Positions 12,077 through 24,041 of a stretch of DNA of 64,000 nucleotides are shown here, piece by piece. The position numbers and the translations under genes were made by a program. Position 1 is the first letter of the stretch. Every line of letters begins with the position of its first letter. The stretch comes from Furcasterigmium furcatum (taxonomy: Eukaryota; Ascomycota; Sordariomycetes; Glomerellales; Plectosphaerellaceae). The stretch spans positions 124,001-188,000 of the forward strand of contig BCIA01000008.1 of NCBI GenBank assembly GCA_001599815.1. Direction: 5' to 3'. The notes under the pieces are model-generated. The model made no database searches and was not told the DNA's origin. It worked only from the letters and a program-made list of their open reading frames with translations.

Positions 12077-12650
12077 TCTGAAGTTCAAGTGAGGCCGATG
12101 CGGGATTGTGCTTGCCGAAGTCCCAGGCGCAGTCGATTTTGCCGAAGATCAAGGATTGCGATGTCCTCGCGAGGTGAGCGAGGTTCCGTCTTTGGTGTTT
12201 TGGAGTGACGGGTGACCGGAGAAGGAAATGATACCCTGGCCGCACTGTGCCTATCACATTTTCGGGTGCCCCCACACAGTGCCTCAAATGCCTGGCCTCT
12301 CGTGATTGCCCAGCCAGCACAGATAGCGCAAACCTTCGACCGTGCCTGCCAAACAAGGGAATGGAATTTATACGTACCTACCTGGCGTAAGGTACCTACT
12401 AGAAGTATCTGATGAACAATAAGTAGCAGTTTAGGCTCCAGGCACATTTCGACCTGCCACACCACAACTTGAGTACATACATCCGAGTCGAGTCTGTATT
12501 ATTAGGGCTATTACGCATGCCTTCCGGCCGATGAGAGGTTGTGTATCCTGAAACGAGTGAACCAAGGTCCTCTTCTCTAACGCCTAGGTATCCTGATGGC
12601 AACACGTGCCAAGCCGATGACTATATACCGCCGCCAGCCTCTTGCTCACG
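12077..12650. other. Intergenic: H4-variant promoter and SVF1 3' end
   Basis: About 570 bp between two minus-strand genes. It should hold the promoter of the H4 variant and the 3' untranslated region of SVF1. I see no histone-type paired promoter and no second histone gene. Confidence 0.45.
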
Positions 12651-13978
12651 CTACTGCTGTGCGTCAACGTCGGTGATGAACGTGGCCTCGCTGAAGAGCT
12701 CTCCCTGCTCCGAGATCTCCTCGCCGCCGATCTTGAGCTTCAGCGTGAGCTTCTGCTTCTGGGGGGAGTACTGAGTTTCGGTTAGCCGGTGTCCTGAAGG
12801 GCTCATGTGCTGCTCTGGCTTACCTGGTAAATGTACGGCTTGGTTCCCGCGGCGCTCGCGACAATCGTCTTGACGAAGGAGGGCACCTCGGCCATGACGT
12901 CCACGCGGTCCTGACGGGTCTCCAGGGAACCCTCCAACACAGCCTCGGCATCCTTGCCATCCTTGGTCTTGCCAGACCAAGTGAGTTTGACCTCCTCGGG
13001 CTCGGGCCACCCGTTCTCCGTGTCGGACTTGGTCTTGGTGTGAATGGCCTGGTTGTTCACGCCACCCAGGATGATCTCGCCGTCCTTGGCGATCACGCCG
13101 ACGTTGACCGTGGTGGTGCCGTACGACGGGGGAGTGGTGAACTGCATCATGATGGCCGAGTACGTCGGGCCCTGGAAGTCGGCAAAGGTCCACTTGCCAG
13201 CAGCATGATGGGGCTTCATGCCCTGGAGGGCCATGCTGTAGAAAGCCTTGCCCTTGAAGTCAATGGGGCCGTCGGGCGTGGTGATCGTGCCCTCCGCGAC
13301 ACACCTCGGCCAGAAAGCGTGGCGCATGGAGCCCCAGGGGTTGGAGAGGTCCGTGCCATAATGGGTGGTTCCGGTCTTTCCGGCGACGAAACCCGGAGCG
13401 GTGCGGGTGATCTTGAGGTTGACGATGGACCGCTGGTCCGTCATGCTCTTGATGGTGTAGTGAGTGCCGTCCTCGGACAACTCGACAGCGCAGTCGTCGG
13501 CGTAGAAACCGGTCTTGTCCTCGCTGAAGTCAGCGTTGGAGAGCTGCGTCGAGCACCAGAGGTGGGGCTTGGAGCCGTCGAGATAGAAGATCTTCGAGTT
13601 GAACTGGCACGTCGTGTGCACACCCCTTGGATCCGGTTAGTAACGAAGACATTACCAGCAGAAATTCGGAACGTAAGCTTACGCAACATTGCTGTAGATG
13701 ACCTGTGCCAGGGCAAGGTATCCGCTGTCCGACATGAGGTAGAAGCTCTGGGTCTCGACGGAGGTCGAGGTCATGCCCTTCCACTTCAGGTCATTCCGGG
13801 TGAGCTCGGTGTAGGGCGTCTCCTTGGCTTCCTCGGCCACAGACTTGATCGCGGAGGGGCCATAGATGGGCTCCTGGGTGCCCGCAACGTTGGCGAGCCT
13901 GGTGGGAAGAAGTTAGCCTTGTGCACTGGTCAGGAGAGCATGTGACGAGACGTACTGTTGCTTGGCCCAGTTGAACAT
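12651..13978 (-). CDS. SVF1: Survival factor 1 family protein
   Basis: Four exons (13978-13956, 13898-13683, 13625-12824, 12770-12651) give 386 aa. The first exon codes only MFNWAKQQ-. Every intron has a GTACGT/GTAAGC-type donor and an AG acceptor in phase. The protein carries the Svf1 signature: FYLMSDSGYLALAQVIYSN, the HTTCQFNSKIFYLDG strand, NPWGSMRHAFWPR, FYSMALQGMKPHHAA, and a C-terminal strand pair ending ITDVDAQQ. Svf1 proteins are double lipocalin-like folds; in yeast Svf1 is needed for survival under oxidative and cold stress and has been linked to ceramide transport. It is divergently transcribed from the uL11m gene with 430 bp between starts. Confidence 0.92.
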
Positions 13979-14408
13979 GGTGGCGAGGGGTCGAACGGGG
14001 ATGGAGGTTTCTCTGGTTTATACGGGTTTCAGCTACCAAAAGCAAGGTTCAGTTTGAGCGTCGAAGTGCAATTGGTTGACGAATGTATGCGTGATGTGAA
14101 GTGGGAAGATTTCGAGTTGCACGACGCATGTTGACCGCTTCTGCCTCAATGGAGGGGTCTTGTTCTTATCGATAGGAACCTGTGGCTGAGAGTGATTCCG
14201 TCACTGTGGATCCTGCCCCGGCCTGCCACTGGCCTCGCGCCGTCCAGGGTATTTGCCGGGCTTCACCCGATGCGGGCGACAGGGGTCCGCCGTGGCTTGT
14301 GCTCAGAAAGAGAACATGCGACACCAAAAAAAGAGCGACGGGTTGTCTTCGTGAGCTCTATTCAACGACGGTCCCGACTGCCACACAACAACCAAACCAC
14401 ACGGCACA
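13979..14408. promoter_or_regulatory. Shared divergent promoter of SVF1 and uL11m
   Basis: 430 bp between two divergent ATGs. It must contain both core promoters. I see no obvious TATA element on either side. Confidence 0.5.
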
Positions 14409-14938
14409 ATGTCGAAAGTCGCGAAAGACCAGATTGTAAAGCTCATCGTGGGGGCTGGCCAGGCATCGCCCAGCCCCCCCGTCGGCCCGGCGCTGGGCAG
14501 CAAGGGCGTCAAGTCGATGGACTTCTGCAAGGTAGGCAGCCGAACCGCCCACAAGTTTCGCGCTTCCAGCGAGGCCAATTGCTGATATCCGCCCCTTCAC
14601 AGGAGTTCAACGCGAGAACAGCACACATCAACACGGGAGTACCGATGCCCTGCCGCGTGACGGTGCGAGGAGACCGGTCCTTCCACTTCGAAATCCGCAC
14701 TCCTCAAACATCCTGGCTGCTCCTCAATGCCGCCGACGTCGCCGTGGGAGCGAAAAACAAGCGCAGAGGCGCCAGCAACCCCGGACACGAGACTGTTGGC
14801 TCCGTCAGCCTGAAGCACATCTACGAGATCGCCAAGATCAAGCAGTCCGAGACGCGCCTGTCCGGTCTCAGCCTCCAGGGCCTCTGCCGGTCCATCATCT
14901 ATCAAGCAAGGTCGATAGGCATCAGCGTGGTGCCGTAA
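14409..14938 (+). CDS. MRPL19: Mitochondrial large-subunit ribosomal protein uL11m
   Basis: Two exons (14409-14531, 14603-14938) give 152 aa. The N-terminus has the L11 signature: KLIVGAGQASPSPPVGPALG, then GVKSMDFCKEFNARTA across the 71-bp intron. The C-terminal RNA-binding half has GSVSLKHIYEIAKIKQSE and ends with the Arg-Ser-Ile-Gly-Ile helix. Length and lack of an extended cytosolic-type tail fit the bacterial-type mitochondrial protein; yeast calls this gene MRPL19. It forms the stalk base of the mitoribosome. Very confident in the family. Confidence 0.93.
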
Positions 14939-16410
14939 TCCAGACTAGATGAGTGGTCAGGGAGGGAAGATGCAGTGGACGGAATGGACAGGCCTGTGTA
15001 TACCACCGAAGGAGTGTCTGATCAAGATGATTTGTACAATAGATGGCGTCTGGTCTCAGCATGGCGGCGAGTCACCCAAACACCCTGGGCGGAATCTTGC
15101 TCGCGATCAATTGGTGTTTTGACGCGGATGAACGGTGTAGTCTACCACGTAACAAGGAACAGCCTCGCTTTCACATCATGGATATCAAGGGTTGTCAGTC
15201 CCCGGCCATGCGTGGCAGATGATGTCTTGAGGAGCATCAGGACTGCCTGATCCAGCCCTCACTCGCAACTCACCAAATGGCAGATCAAGGCAAGTCCCGA
15301 CAGGCTTGGGCTTAAGCGCTCACCGTTCAAGAGCGAGCAGGCCTTGGATGAGATACCAACGCAGACGAGTAGCTCAGGCAATGCCGTAATGTTAGTTTGC
15401 CCCCAACATATTCTGCCAACCAGGTTACATGATGGATTTCCGGAACCGGGAAGGCGGTTGGCCGCTTGTCAACAGCCATGGGTCAACCGCGCGCCCACGG
15501 CTGTCTGACTCGACAAGCCTCCATTCCAACGGTTGCGGCTGCGGCTGCGGCATTCCTTTCCTCCACTGGCAGTGCCTCGGCATCCCAGGTACAAGTGTAA
15601 GGGCGGGTCAAGACGTGATAGCTCGGATCACCTGCTTCTGGTGGGATGCCTTGACATCATGCATCGTTCGGAGATTTCCCATGGCAAATCTTTCCAGGGA
15701 GAATTTTCCCAGCGTTGCCACGCATCGCATTGCGTGAGTGTGATGACTGGGTTAATAGGCCCGTGATGGAGCCCCTAGAATCGGTCGAGAACACGGAAAA
15801 CTGGAGCAATTACGCCTCTTGTGCAATGCCGGAAACCCGACATCACCCTGTCCGATTGACGGGTGAGTCTTTGTGAATCCAATTGTTGCAGTGCTGGGAT
15901 GAAGTTACGTGAGGCAGGTATGTAGCTTCCAGGTAGCATCCGGCAACGGACGAGCAGTCCGACGAGGCAGCTCCAAAGCAGCGTCCCCTCACTGGGATGG
16001 AAGCCACCCCGCGAACGAACGGCCGGCTGGAAGGAACGGCTGGCTGGTGGTGGTGGTGAAGATCAGGTACCTCTGGCTCGCCCTGCACGCCAAGCAAAGG
16101 CGGCGTACCCTCTCAACCTTTCTCTCCTTCCACGCTCGGTCTCCCGGGAGCGATCAGCAGCAAGTCCATCCACTCTGCAAGCCCCACTATCCGCAATTGG
16201 CGTTTGAGCTGCTGGGGCGTGCGCGCTGCCATCACTCACTCTCGCCCACTATCTTTTATCGGCCAAGCTTGCTTCACTAGGAGGACCTTGTCGTCAACTT
16301 CTGTAGTTTTCCCACCCCGACCTCCTCCTCATCGTTCATGGGTATCATCTTGTCGTCGCGAGACACCGCCGTACAGCACTCCTACCAGGTATCATTCGCT
16401 TCCCCGCACC
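14939..16410. other. Intergenic: 3' end of uL11m, promoter and leader of kinase gene
   Basis: About 1.5 kb between two plus-strand genes. No coding content that I trust. The final 250 bp are C/T-rich, as in fungal leaders. Confidence 0.5.
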
Positions 16411-19136
16411 ATGGCCACGCCTGGCGCTTCGGGAATCCCTGCTGGGTCTGATTCCCAGCCTACAGGTGAGTTCCCGAACATCCCGGAGCCCCGCCCTCCG
16501 CTCGCTCTGCGCCGCGCTCCTCTGCCCTGCGATTGATGGTGGTGCTGACGTTCTGGTGATCCAAACAGACCCGACTCCCCTCGACACGCCCTTTTCCGAC
16601 CGCCCGAGCGAAGAGCAGACTGCTGGGAGCCCTCCGCCTCAGACAAATACCGCCGTCCGATTTGCGTCCACCGTCGAGGAGATCTCCCCCACGCCTGCGG
16701 CCATGGCTGTCTCCAACACCGACCCCAACCAACCGGACTCGATCGCAGAGGTCATGTCCGACCAGATTAGGGAACTGTCGACGTCGCTTCAGAATGTCGA
16801 CCTGCAGGGTAGGCGTCTCAGCAGGTTTGCTTTTGAGCCGTATTCGCTGCCAGCGTCCAGGGTACGTACTGATTGATCACCGGTGATCTGTTGCGGCTCC
16901 TCGTCGGGGGCTTGTTTCACAGACGTGAATTCCATGCCGCCAGCCTCGTGGCTCCGTGTCTCACAAGATCGAGCGCGCGAGATGCCTCTCGGTGGAAATA
17001 TGTATCCAACAAAGCTGACTCTTCTGTTAGATCAATTCTCGTGAGGACCAATCTGCCGGATCCTCCCGCATGCCAACTCCCGTTCGAGGCTCGCCGCACC
17101 TCGGACCGTCGCAGCACGTACAGACTCCTCCTTTGACCCCCGCCGGTACCGACACTGCGGATCGCGAAGGAAAGCCAGGCAGCGCCCAGAGAGACGTCGG
17201 AAAGGCCTCTGTGACCCCGGAGCCTATCACGCCCCAGGCATCCGGCTCTCATCCGTCGCCTCGCAGGAGATCGCCGGCACCCCGTTCCGCATCCACCGAC
17301 AGCGTCCCCAAAGTCCCCGGCGATGATTCCGACGGCGGCCAGCGATCTCACAGGAAGGGAATGTTTTCCATCGGAGGCTCTACGCCTGTCTCCCGAGAAT
17401 CTAGTCCATCTCGGGCGTCGCAGCTGTATTCAAAGCGCCAGACGCCCCAGGGCGACGCCAACGATCCATACGCCGCGAACAAGCGGCAGCCTCAGTTGAA
17501 GTACCCGGACAAGCATAATGTCGAGTCGCGCTTTCAGTTCTCCCGACGAAAGCCGGGTCATGGCACGTCTCCCTCGAGCTCGTCCACCAGCCTGGCCAAG
17601 CCAGATAAGCGACACATTTTCGGCGGACGACGACATCACTCAGACGACGGCCATGACGATTCTACTCTTGCCCCCAGCCGTCAGGGATCATTCGCAGATC
17701 TCAGGAGGTTCTTCAACAAGACGGGTCACAAGAAGGAGAAGAAGGAGAAGCGCCCCTCCTCGTCTCAGTCGGGTCTGGACTCGGGGATGCAGACGCCCAC
17801 TGCCACGGTTTCGGTGCAGTCAGGACAGCCCCGACAACCCTTTGGCGAAGACCACGGCTTGAGCGCGAGATATGGCAAACTGGGTAGAGTTCTCGGCTCC
17901 GGCGCCGGCGGCAAGGTCAGGCTTATGAAGCGCCATGAGGATGGCGTCATTTTCGCCGTCAAGGAGTTCCGCGAGAGATACTCGTACGAGACGCCAAAGG
18001 AGTACGTCAAACGCTTGACTGCCGAGTTCTGCGTCGGCTCGACCCTCCACCACGGCAACATCATCGAGACGCTCGACATCCTGCAGGAGAAGGAACGATG
18101 GTATCAGGTCATGGAGTACGGGCCGTACGATCTCTTCGCAATCGTCATGACGGGCAAGATGTCGCGGCCCGAAATAACATGCTGCTTCTTGCAGATACTC
18201 AACGGTGTCACATACCTCCACTCTATGGGACTGGCGCACCGGGACCTGAAGCTGGACAATGTCGTTGTTAGCGACAGGGGCATTATGAAGATTATCGACT
18301 TCGGCAGCTCTCATGTCTTCAGGTACCCCTTTGAGACGAATAACATTCTTGCTACAGGTATGTCGGGATTTACTTGCATTGCCGCGTCACGTCAGTTCCA
18401 CTAACATGCGACCCCAGGCATCGTCGGGTCCGACCCATACCTCGCTCCCGAAGTCATGGTCGAGAGGAAGTACGACGCACAGGCCGTGGACATCTGGTCA
18501 CTTGCCATCATCTTCTGCTGCATGTCCCTCAGGCGATTCCCTTGGAAGGTCCCGAAGATGACAGACAACTCGTTCAAGCTCTTCGCGGCCGAGCCAACCC
18601 CTGGACATGACCCCAAGAAGCTGGCACTGCCATCAAAGTCCACGACGGACTTGTCCACCGCCCGTGCCAGGGACTTCCTCCCCGAGGAGGACGGCAAGAA
18701 GGATCACGACCATCACGGTCATGGTCACGGCCACGGCCACGGCCACCCTTCCTCTCGACATGGATCCCGCCACGAAGGGGCCCAGGAACAGGCTGGGGCA
18801 GAAAAGGAGAGTGCCGAGAAGCAAGAGCGCAAGGATTCGACCCCCACTTCTCCCACCAAAGCTGCAGCGGGCGCTCCCGAGAAGAAGGAGGTCATAAGGG
18901 GCCCATGGAGAGTGCTCCGCGTTCTGCCCCGCGAGAGCCGACACATCATTGGCAGGATGCTGACGATTAAGGTTGCGGATCGGGCGACGATGGAGGAGAT
19001 TTTGCAAGACCCCTGGGTTGCTAATAGTGACATTTGCTCGCAAGAAGGACCTGGCGGGCAGGTCACGAGCGCCGAGGGCCATGACCACGTTCTGGAGTTC
19101 CCTCAGCCGCCGCCTGGTAGCGACAAGGAGAAATGA
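16411..19136 (+). CDS. HAL/SAT4 (HRK1-like) Ser/Thr protein kinase
   Basis: Four exons (16411-16465, 16569-16861, 17031-18357, 18418-19136) give 797 aa; all junctions keep phase. Residues 1 to about 395 are Ser/Pro-rich and probably disordered. The kinase domain starts about 398 (LGSGAGGKVRL), with the VAIK-type lysine in FAVKEF, HRDLKLDN (about 518), DFG, and APE across the last intron. The family fits the fungal NPR/HAL kinases (SAT4/HAL4, HRK1) that tune plasma-membrane transporters and H+-ATPase; that role is inferred by family. The C-lobe is split by a disordered insert of about 80 residues containing a His/Gly run near 655-670 (HGHGHGHGHGH), after which the lobe resumes with RGPWRVLRVLPRESR and ends in a typical RATMEEILQDPWV helix. 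Confidence 0.88.
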
Positions 19137-19676
19137 GCGGCCTGGAGAAGGATATCACGACGAGTACGGCAGGGATTTGGCGCATTGGAGGGACTTTGCC
19201 CGGAGTTGGTCAACAGGGGGACATACAGGTGCAGGATCCGGAGGCGGCATAGATGTTTTGATTTAAGCGTGTTTAAGAGCGGCCGCGTTTGTTGACAGGG
19301 CCGCTGGCTATAGAGCGGCTGCGGGTGGAGTGTCAGGCAGTTCAAGTGTGACCTTTATTTACGAAAGCGATACTTCAGTTCTTCTGGCTCGTCCCGGTCC
19401 CTGATGGTTGAAACTGGGTGTCGTGAGCGCACCGACACAGTGGGGTGTACAGTACAAATGTGGTCAATTATGCACTGTACGACTCGGACCTCGGAAAAAG
19501 CTGAAGCCGCTCGGGCCCAAAAAAATTGCTTTGGACATTCTGGAAGCTTTTGGAATAGCTTCAATCCCAATACTCTGAGCTCTCAACCGAACACTACAAA
19601 CACGAACCCGCCGTCCTTTCTCTTTCCGACTCCAATCCAAGCCACGTTTGCTTCGCAGTCCCTTTCTTCCGTCACA
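19137..19676. other. Intergenic upstream of HSP10
   Basis: 540 bp holding the kinase gene's 3' end and the HSP10 promoter, including the heat-shock element listed separately. Confidence 0.6.
19538..19555 (+). promoter_or_regulatory. Heat-shock element upstream of HSP10
   Basis: TTC-nn-GAA-nn-TTT-nn-GAA: four alternating units at exact 5-bp spacing, three of them perfect, with a further offset TTC at 19560-19562. This matches the binding site of heat-shock factor (Hsf1). It lies about 120-140 bp before the HSP10 ATG, the usual place for a functional element. Confidence 0.8.
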
Positions 19677-20256
19677 ATGGTACGTCTAGAGCTCTCAGCC
19701 GCCGTCAATGGACGCTCCGAGCAGCCCGCTGGCCGCGGGAGACCTCGGCTATGCGGAAGGCATTGTGTCCGCCAGCAACTGCGATCCGATCGCTGACTCT
19801 TCCACGCCGCAGTCTACCTCCATCCGCTCCATCCGCTCTCTGGTTCCCCTGCTGGACCGCGTGCTCATCCAGCGCGTCAAGGCCGAGACCAAGACCGCCT
19901 CCGGCATCTTCCTGCCCGAGTCCAGCGTCAAGGAGCTCAACGAGGGCAAGGTCCTCGCCGTCGGCCCCGGCGCCCTGGACAGGGATGGCAAGCGGGTGCC
20001 CATGGGCGTTGCGTCCGGCGACCGCGTCCTGATTCCCCAGGTAGGTTCCTTACTGGCAGGCTGGCGCGCAGCACTCGCAGAAGACTAATGTTGGCTGTGC
20101 AGTTCGGCGGCTCCCCCGTCAAGGTCGGCGAGGAGGAGTTCACCCTGTACCGGGATAGCGAGTAAGTGCACCCACGCCCTGATGCGCCGCCGCCGCTGGG
20201 TGCAATGCTGACAATCTCTCCCCCTACGCAGGATCCTGGCCAAGATCAACGAGTAA
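19677..20256 (+). CDS. HSP10: Mitochondrial 10 kDa chaperonin (GroES/Cpn10)
   Basis: Four exons (19677-19679, 19813-20040, 20103-20161, 20232-20256) give 104 aa. The first exon is just the ATG codon, followed by GTACGT; this makes the frame MSTSIRSIRSLVPLLDRVLI, the normal Cpn10 start. Motifs include the mobile loop KTASGIFLPESS, the conserved GKVLAVGPG, GDRVLIPQFGG and the C-terminal EEEFTLYRDSEILAKI. Cpn10 caps Hsp60 in the mitochondrial matrix. The length equals the usual family size. Heat-shock control is supported by the element at 19538-19555. Confidence 0.95.
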
Positions 20257-22113
20257 AGCGATACCCCGACCGAGTTACGCTGTAATGGGTGGAGGGTGAA
20301 AAGGAACGTGTACTACGTGTACTATATGACAAACCTGTACCAAAAGACAAGAGAAACCATTTTTCACGCCGAAGACTGCTGCGAGGGTTCAGTTCAGGCA
20401 TAGACTGGCGCCACCTCCGTGTGGATGAATGTACGATCTCCGCTCTGTTTATGACCTGCCCGGACACGGTCGAGCCTTGCGCCTGTGAAAGAATGGCCGC
20501 TACAGCGTGGCTTGCTTGTGTACCACTCATCGATATTGACGGCGCGGGGCTTCCAGTGGATGTTCGTCGGGCGAGTGAGTCAGGGATGGTCTCGGGGGAC
20601 ACGGGTGGCTGGATGCACTCTTGGTCAATGGGCGCTGGTGTCAGCGTCTGCGCATCGGGTGTTCTTGGCACGCTCATTCGTCGTCGGAGGCTCTTCTGCT
20701 GGAGGCAGAGAGCGGGTGATGCCACTCGGTCAGACCCGACCACCGGCAGCGTCGTCGAGGGGGTTTCGTTTCGAGACGGGCTTGATGCTGTCCTCCATCA
20801 TAGGATGGAGACTTATGCCGACTCATTCAGGCCGGCTGTCCGCCCGCTCAGCCCTAGGGACCTGGGACGGTGCCTCCTCCTTGGGACAGACAAATAATAC
20901 GTTCTGGCCTGTCCGCCATGGTCTGACAGCTGCCCAGAAGCTAGCGGGTGTCGCTGCTCGTCCTCGGTCCCGGCCTTGGACAGCCTGATCTGCCCGCTGT
21001 CCTCGGGCTTCCAGCGCAGGTCCCTTTAATTTGGGCACGGGGGATGGGATGAACTTTATGCGCGTTTATTCCCCGTCGCTGTTTGAGGAAAAGAAATCTG
21101 GGGCAGGACGAGAGGCGAAGGACGGCGACCCATGTTCCCTTTTGCAGAGGCCAAGCCCAACTTGAGACGACGGCCAGCGCTGGGGGCAGGGAGTTAGTTC
21201 CCGGGGACTAAAGTCCCTCCGGGGCGGTTGGCGACTTGAGATCAGATCCCTGCCGCTCATCTGCAAATCCTCCGGTTCAGAATGCGGCCTGCCCCAGCCC
21301 TCCCGTCGTTGTTGGGAGATCTTTCGGAGAGTTTCACTCACTGAGTGCTCATTAGAAGATGTACATTCTTAATATTGGCACACGCATTGTCATTTCAGCC
21401 TCGACGACTGGCAGCATACCCCAGAGTCTGGTCCGGCAGACGCCCAGAGAGGCTCTCTTAGAGAGGCTCATCCCAGTGCCGCCATCCTTCGTGGCCCGAT
21501 CGCTACGTCCTCGTAAGATCCAGGCCCTTGGCATCATATACCGAAGGACCGCGAGGGCGGGGAAGAGACAACAAGTCAGGAAGCGGGTGCGGCGCCGCAA
21601 ACATGTTCGATTCAGGGGTAAACGCCTTGTGCCACCCCACCAAGCACTACCCCCTGGTAACTCTTACAACATCGATGCAGAGATCCCGGAGCGTGCTGAT
21701 GACCAGCCGTGACCAAAAGTCCGAATGGGCGTGATCCCGGTCCCTTCTCAAACGAGAAGCCGCGTTTCTCGGGACTTTGACAGCGCCCAGACAGGCGCCT
21801 AGCCGTCCCATCTGACGATCCTATGTTGATATAAGATCTTCCCGCGTTGTTCTCCTTCAGCTTCCGAGTCCTCCTCTGACCTCACGCTTCTCGGGGCTTT
21901 CACATTCACTCCTTCTGTTCTCTGGGCATCTTGTTTTCTGTCACTCCTTGAATTCCTTTCGCCTCTGGCTACCTTCGATACTGTTGAACAGTCCACCAAT
22001 ATACCGCTCTCCTCAAACACGTTCCTGGGAACTCATCACATTCTCTCTGCATTACTTGACGCTCACTCATTATCCGAACAAGACTACCTTACCTAGCCCC
22101 TCAACCAGACACC
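20257..22113. other. Intergenic upstream of AA9 gene
   Basis: About 1.9 kb between HSP10 and the AA9 gene. I see no credible gene; open frames on both strands lack motifs and splice structure. A TATAAG element lies near 21830, and the last 250 bp are C/T-rich leader. A single match to the CreA consensus (SYGGRG, as CCCCAC on plus) lies at 21635-21640 but is too short to be meaningful alone. Confidence 0.45.
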
Positions 22114-23716
22114 ATGAAGTTCATCTCTGCCGCTGCCGGCCTCCTGGCCATGGGGCCTCTGGTCAGCGCCCACACGCTCTTCGCGCGCATGTACATAGAT
22201 GGTGAATCCCAGGGCGATGGCACCTGCATTCGCATGCCCGAGGACGGCAGCACTGCCACCGCCCCTATCGCCGGCCTCACCAGCGACGAGATGGCTTGCG
22301 GTACGGCTCCTGCAACCCGTGTATCCCCATATAGAACACTGCTGACTCCTTAAAGGCCGGGACGGCGAGATCCCCGCAGCCTACGTCTGCCCTACCGACG
22401 CCAGCGCTACCCTCACCTTCGAGTTCCGCGAGTGGCCCGATGCCCGCCAGGGTGGTGCCATCGACGGCTCCCATCGCGGCCCCTGTTCTGTCTACGTGAA
22501 GCGCGTCGACGACATGTTCTCCGACCCCGCCGCCGGTCCCGGTTGGACCAAGATCTGGCACGAGGGCTACGACGAGGAGGCCGGCCAGTGGTGCACCGAG
22601 AAGCTCATCCAGAACAAGGGTCTCCTCTCCTTCGAGCTCCCCTCCGGCCTCCCCGCCGGCTACTATCTCGTCCGCCCCGAGCTCCTCGCCCTCCACCAGG
22701 CCGCCAGCCTGAACGACCCCCAGTACTACGTCGGCTGCGCCCAGATCTACATCCAAGACGGCCCCGCCACTCTCAACATCCCCTCAGAGCATACCGTCAA
22801 CATCCCCGGCTACATCGACGGCTCCGAGCCCGGCAACTCCTATAACGTCTACACCCGCCCCCTGTCCCTGCCCTACCCCATCCCCGGCCCCGAGCCCTTC
22901 TCCCCCGTCGGCACCGCCTCCGGTTCCGCCAGCCTCAACGCCACCGAGATCGACGGCGCCATCCCCGGCGACTGCGTCGTCAAGAACGCCAACTGGTGCG
23001 GCCGCCCCCTGCCGAGCTACTCCTCCTCCTCGGGCTGCTGGGCCGCCGTCGAGGCCTGCTTCAAGCAGGGCAGCGCGTGCTACGACGCCACCTCGCCCAC
23101 CGGCGTCAAGAACTGCGACAGGTGGAACAAGGAGATGTGCCATGTCATCCAGGCCGAGTGCCGCGCCGGCGACTTCAACGGCCCCCCGACCGTCCAGATC
23201 GAGGAGCACCAGGCGGCCATCCCCTCCCCTTTCCCGGGCGTCGTCAACCAGGGCGCCGGCGATGCCGGGTCCAACTCGGGCTCCGACGACGACGATGTCG
23301 ACGAGCCTACCACAACCCCCGTTTCCGTTCCCGCCCCTGCGGCCACCTCCCCCCCTGAGGGCGGCGCGGTCACCACCTCGCCCATCTTCTCCACCATCTC
23401 CGCTGATGCCCCCGAGTCCGTCTCGAGCGCGGAGGAGGTCGTCAGTGAGACCCCCGAGCCGACCACCGCCGCCGAGGTCCCGACGAGCGACGCCCCCGTG
23501 TCTCCTCCCCCCTCCGCCACCCCGGAGCCCGGCTCGGACTCCGGCCTCGTCGCCTCCCCCGACGGCACCTGCGGCGGCGACACCGGCTACACCTGCGAGG
23601 GCAGCAGGTTCGGCGCCTGCTGCTCCCGCTTCGGCCGCTGCGGACGCCGCACGCGCGCCTGCGGGTGCCGCTGCCAGCCTCTCTTCGGCCGCTGCAACGA
23701 TGTCAGCGAGGCTTGA
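22114..23716 (+). CDS. AA9 lytic polysaccharide monooxygenase with C-terminal CBM18-like module
   Basis: Two exons (22114-22300, 22356-23716) give 515 aa. Residues 1-19 are a signal peptide; cleavage after VSA exposes His20, the first copper ligand of the histidine brace. His102 (GSHRGPC) fits the second ligand, and Q185-x-Y187 (QYYVGCAQI) fits the axial pair. After the catalytic domain (to about 250) comes a Cys-rich stretch of about 65 residues (NANWCGRPL...CHVIQAEC), then a Ser/Thr/Pro/Asp-rich linker, then a hevein-like module (about 465-508: CGG, SRFGACCSRFGRCG, FGRC). The family cleaves cellulose or other glycans oxidatively outside the cell. The CBM18-like tail suggests binding to chitin. 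It has nine Cys where hevein has eight, and lacks the usual Tyr before the sixth Cys. Confidence 0.9.
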
Positions 23717-24041
23717 GTGCGAGCCTTGCTTGAAGGGAAGTCGGGAGTCATGCTCGGATGATTCTTCGGCGAGTTTTATTCTTCCGAGAACCGAGGGGGT
23801 GAGCCCCTTTGAAAGGCAGCTGCCCCAGGGCCACTGGCCCACCCATCTTCGTGTACATATTAGTTTGTGAGATTTGTTGAATATCCAACAGATGCATTTG
23901 GCTTTTTGATGCCTATAACTATTCCCATGAATGTTGCATTTGTAAGCAAACGCCAAATTCCCTTGCAGATCAGAATCCCAGAAAACCTCCACATAACTCA
24001 CTACATTAGTATTCCGCCTGAAAATGAGATGCCCGCCCCGC
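23717..24041. other. Convergent intergenic region
   Basis: About 325 bp between the AA9 and SSU1 3' ends; the middle is AT-rich as expected of fungal terminators. Nothing else seen. Confidence 0.5.

Noticed and set aside
20246..20897. Overlapping frames of 165 and 202 codons downstream of HSP10
   Set aside because: No recognisable content, no splice structure and mutual overlap on opposite strands; treated as chance.
22784..24001. 405-codon minus-strand frame over the AA9 gene
   Set aside because: Gly/Ala/Val-rich antisense shadow of the AA9 3' half.
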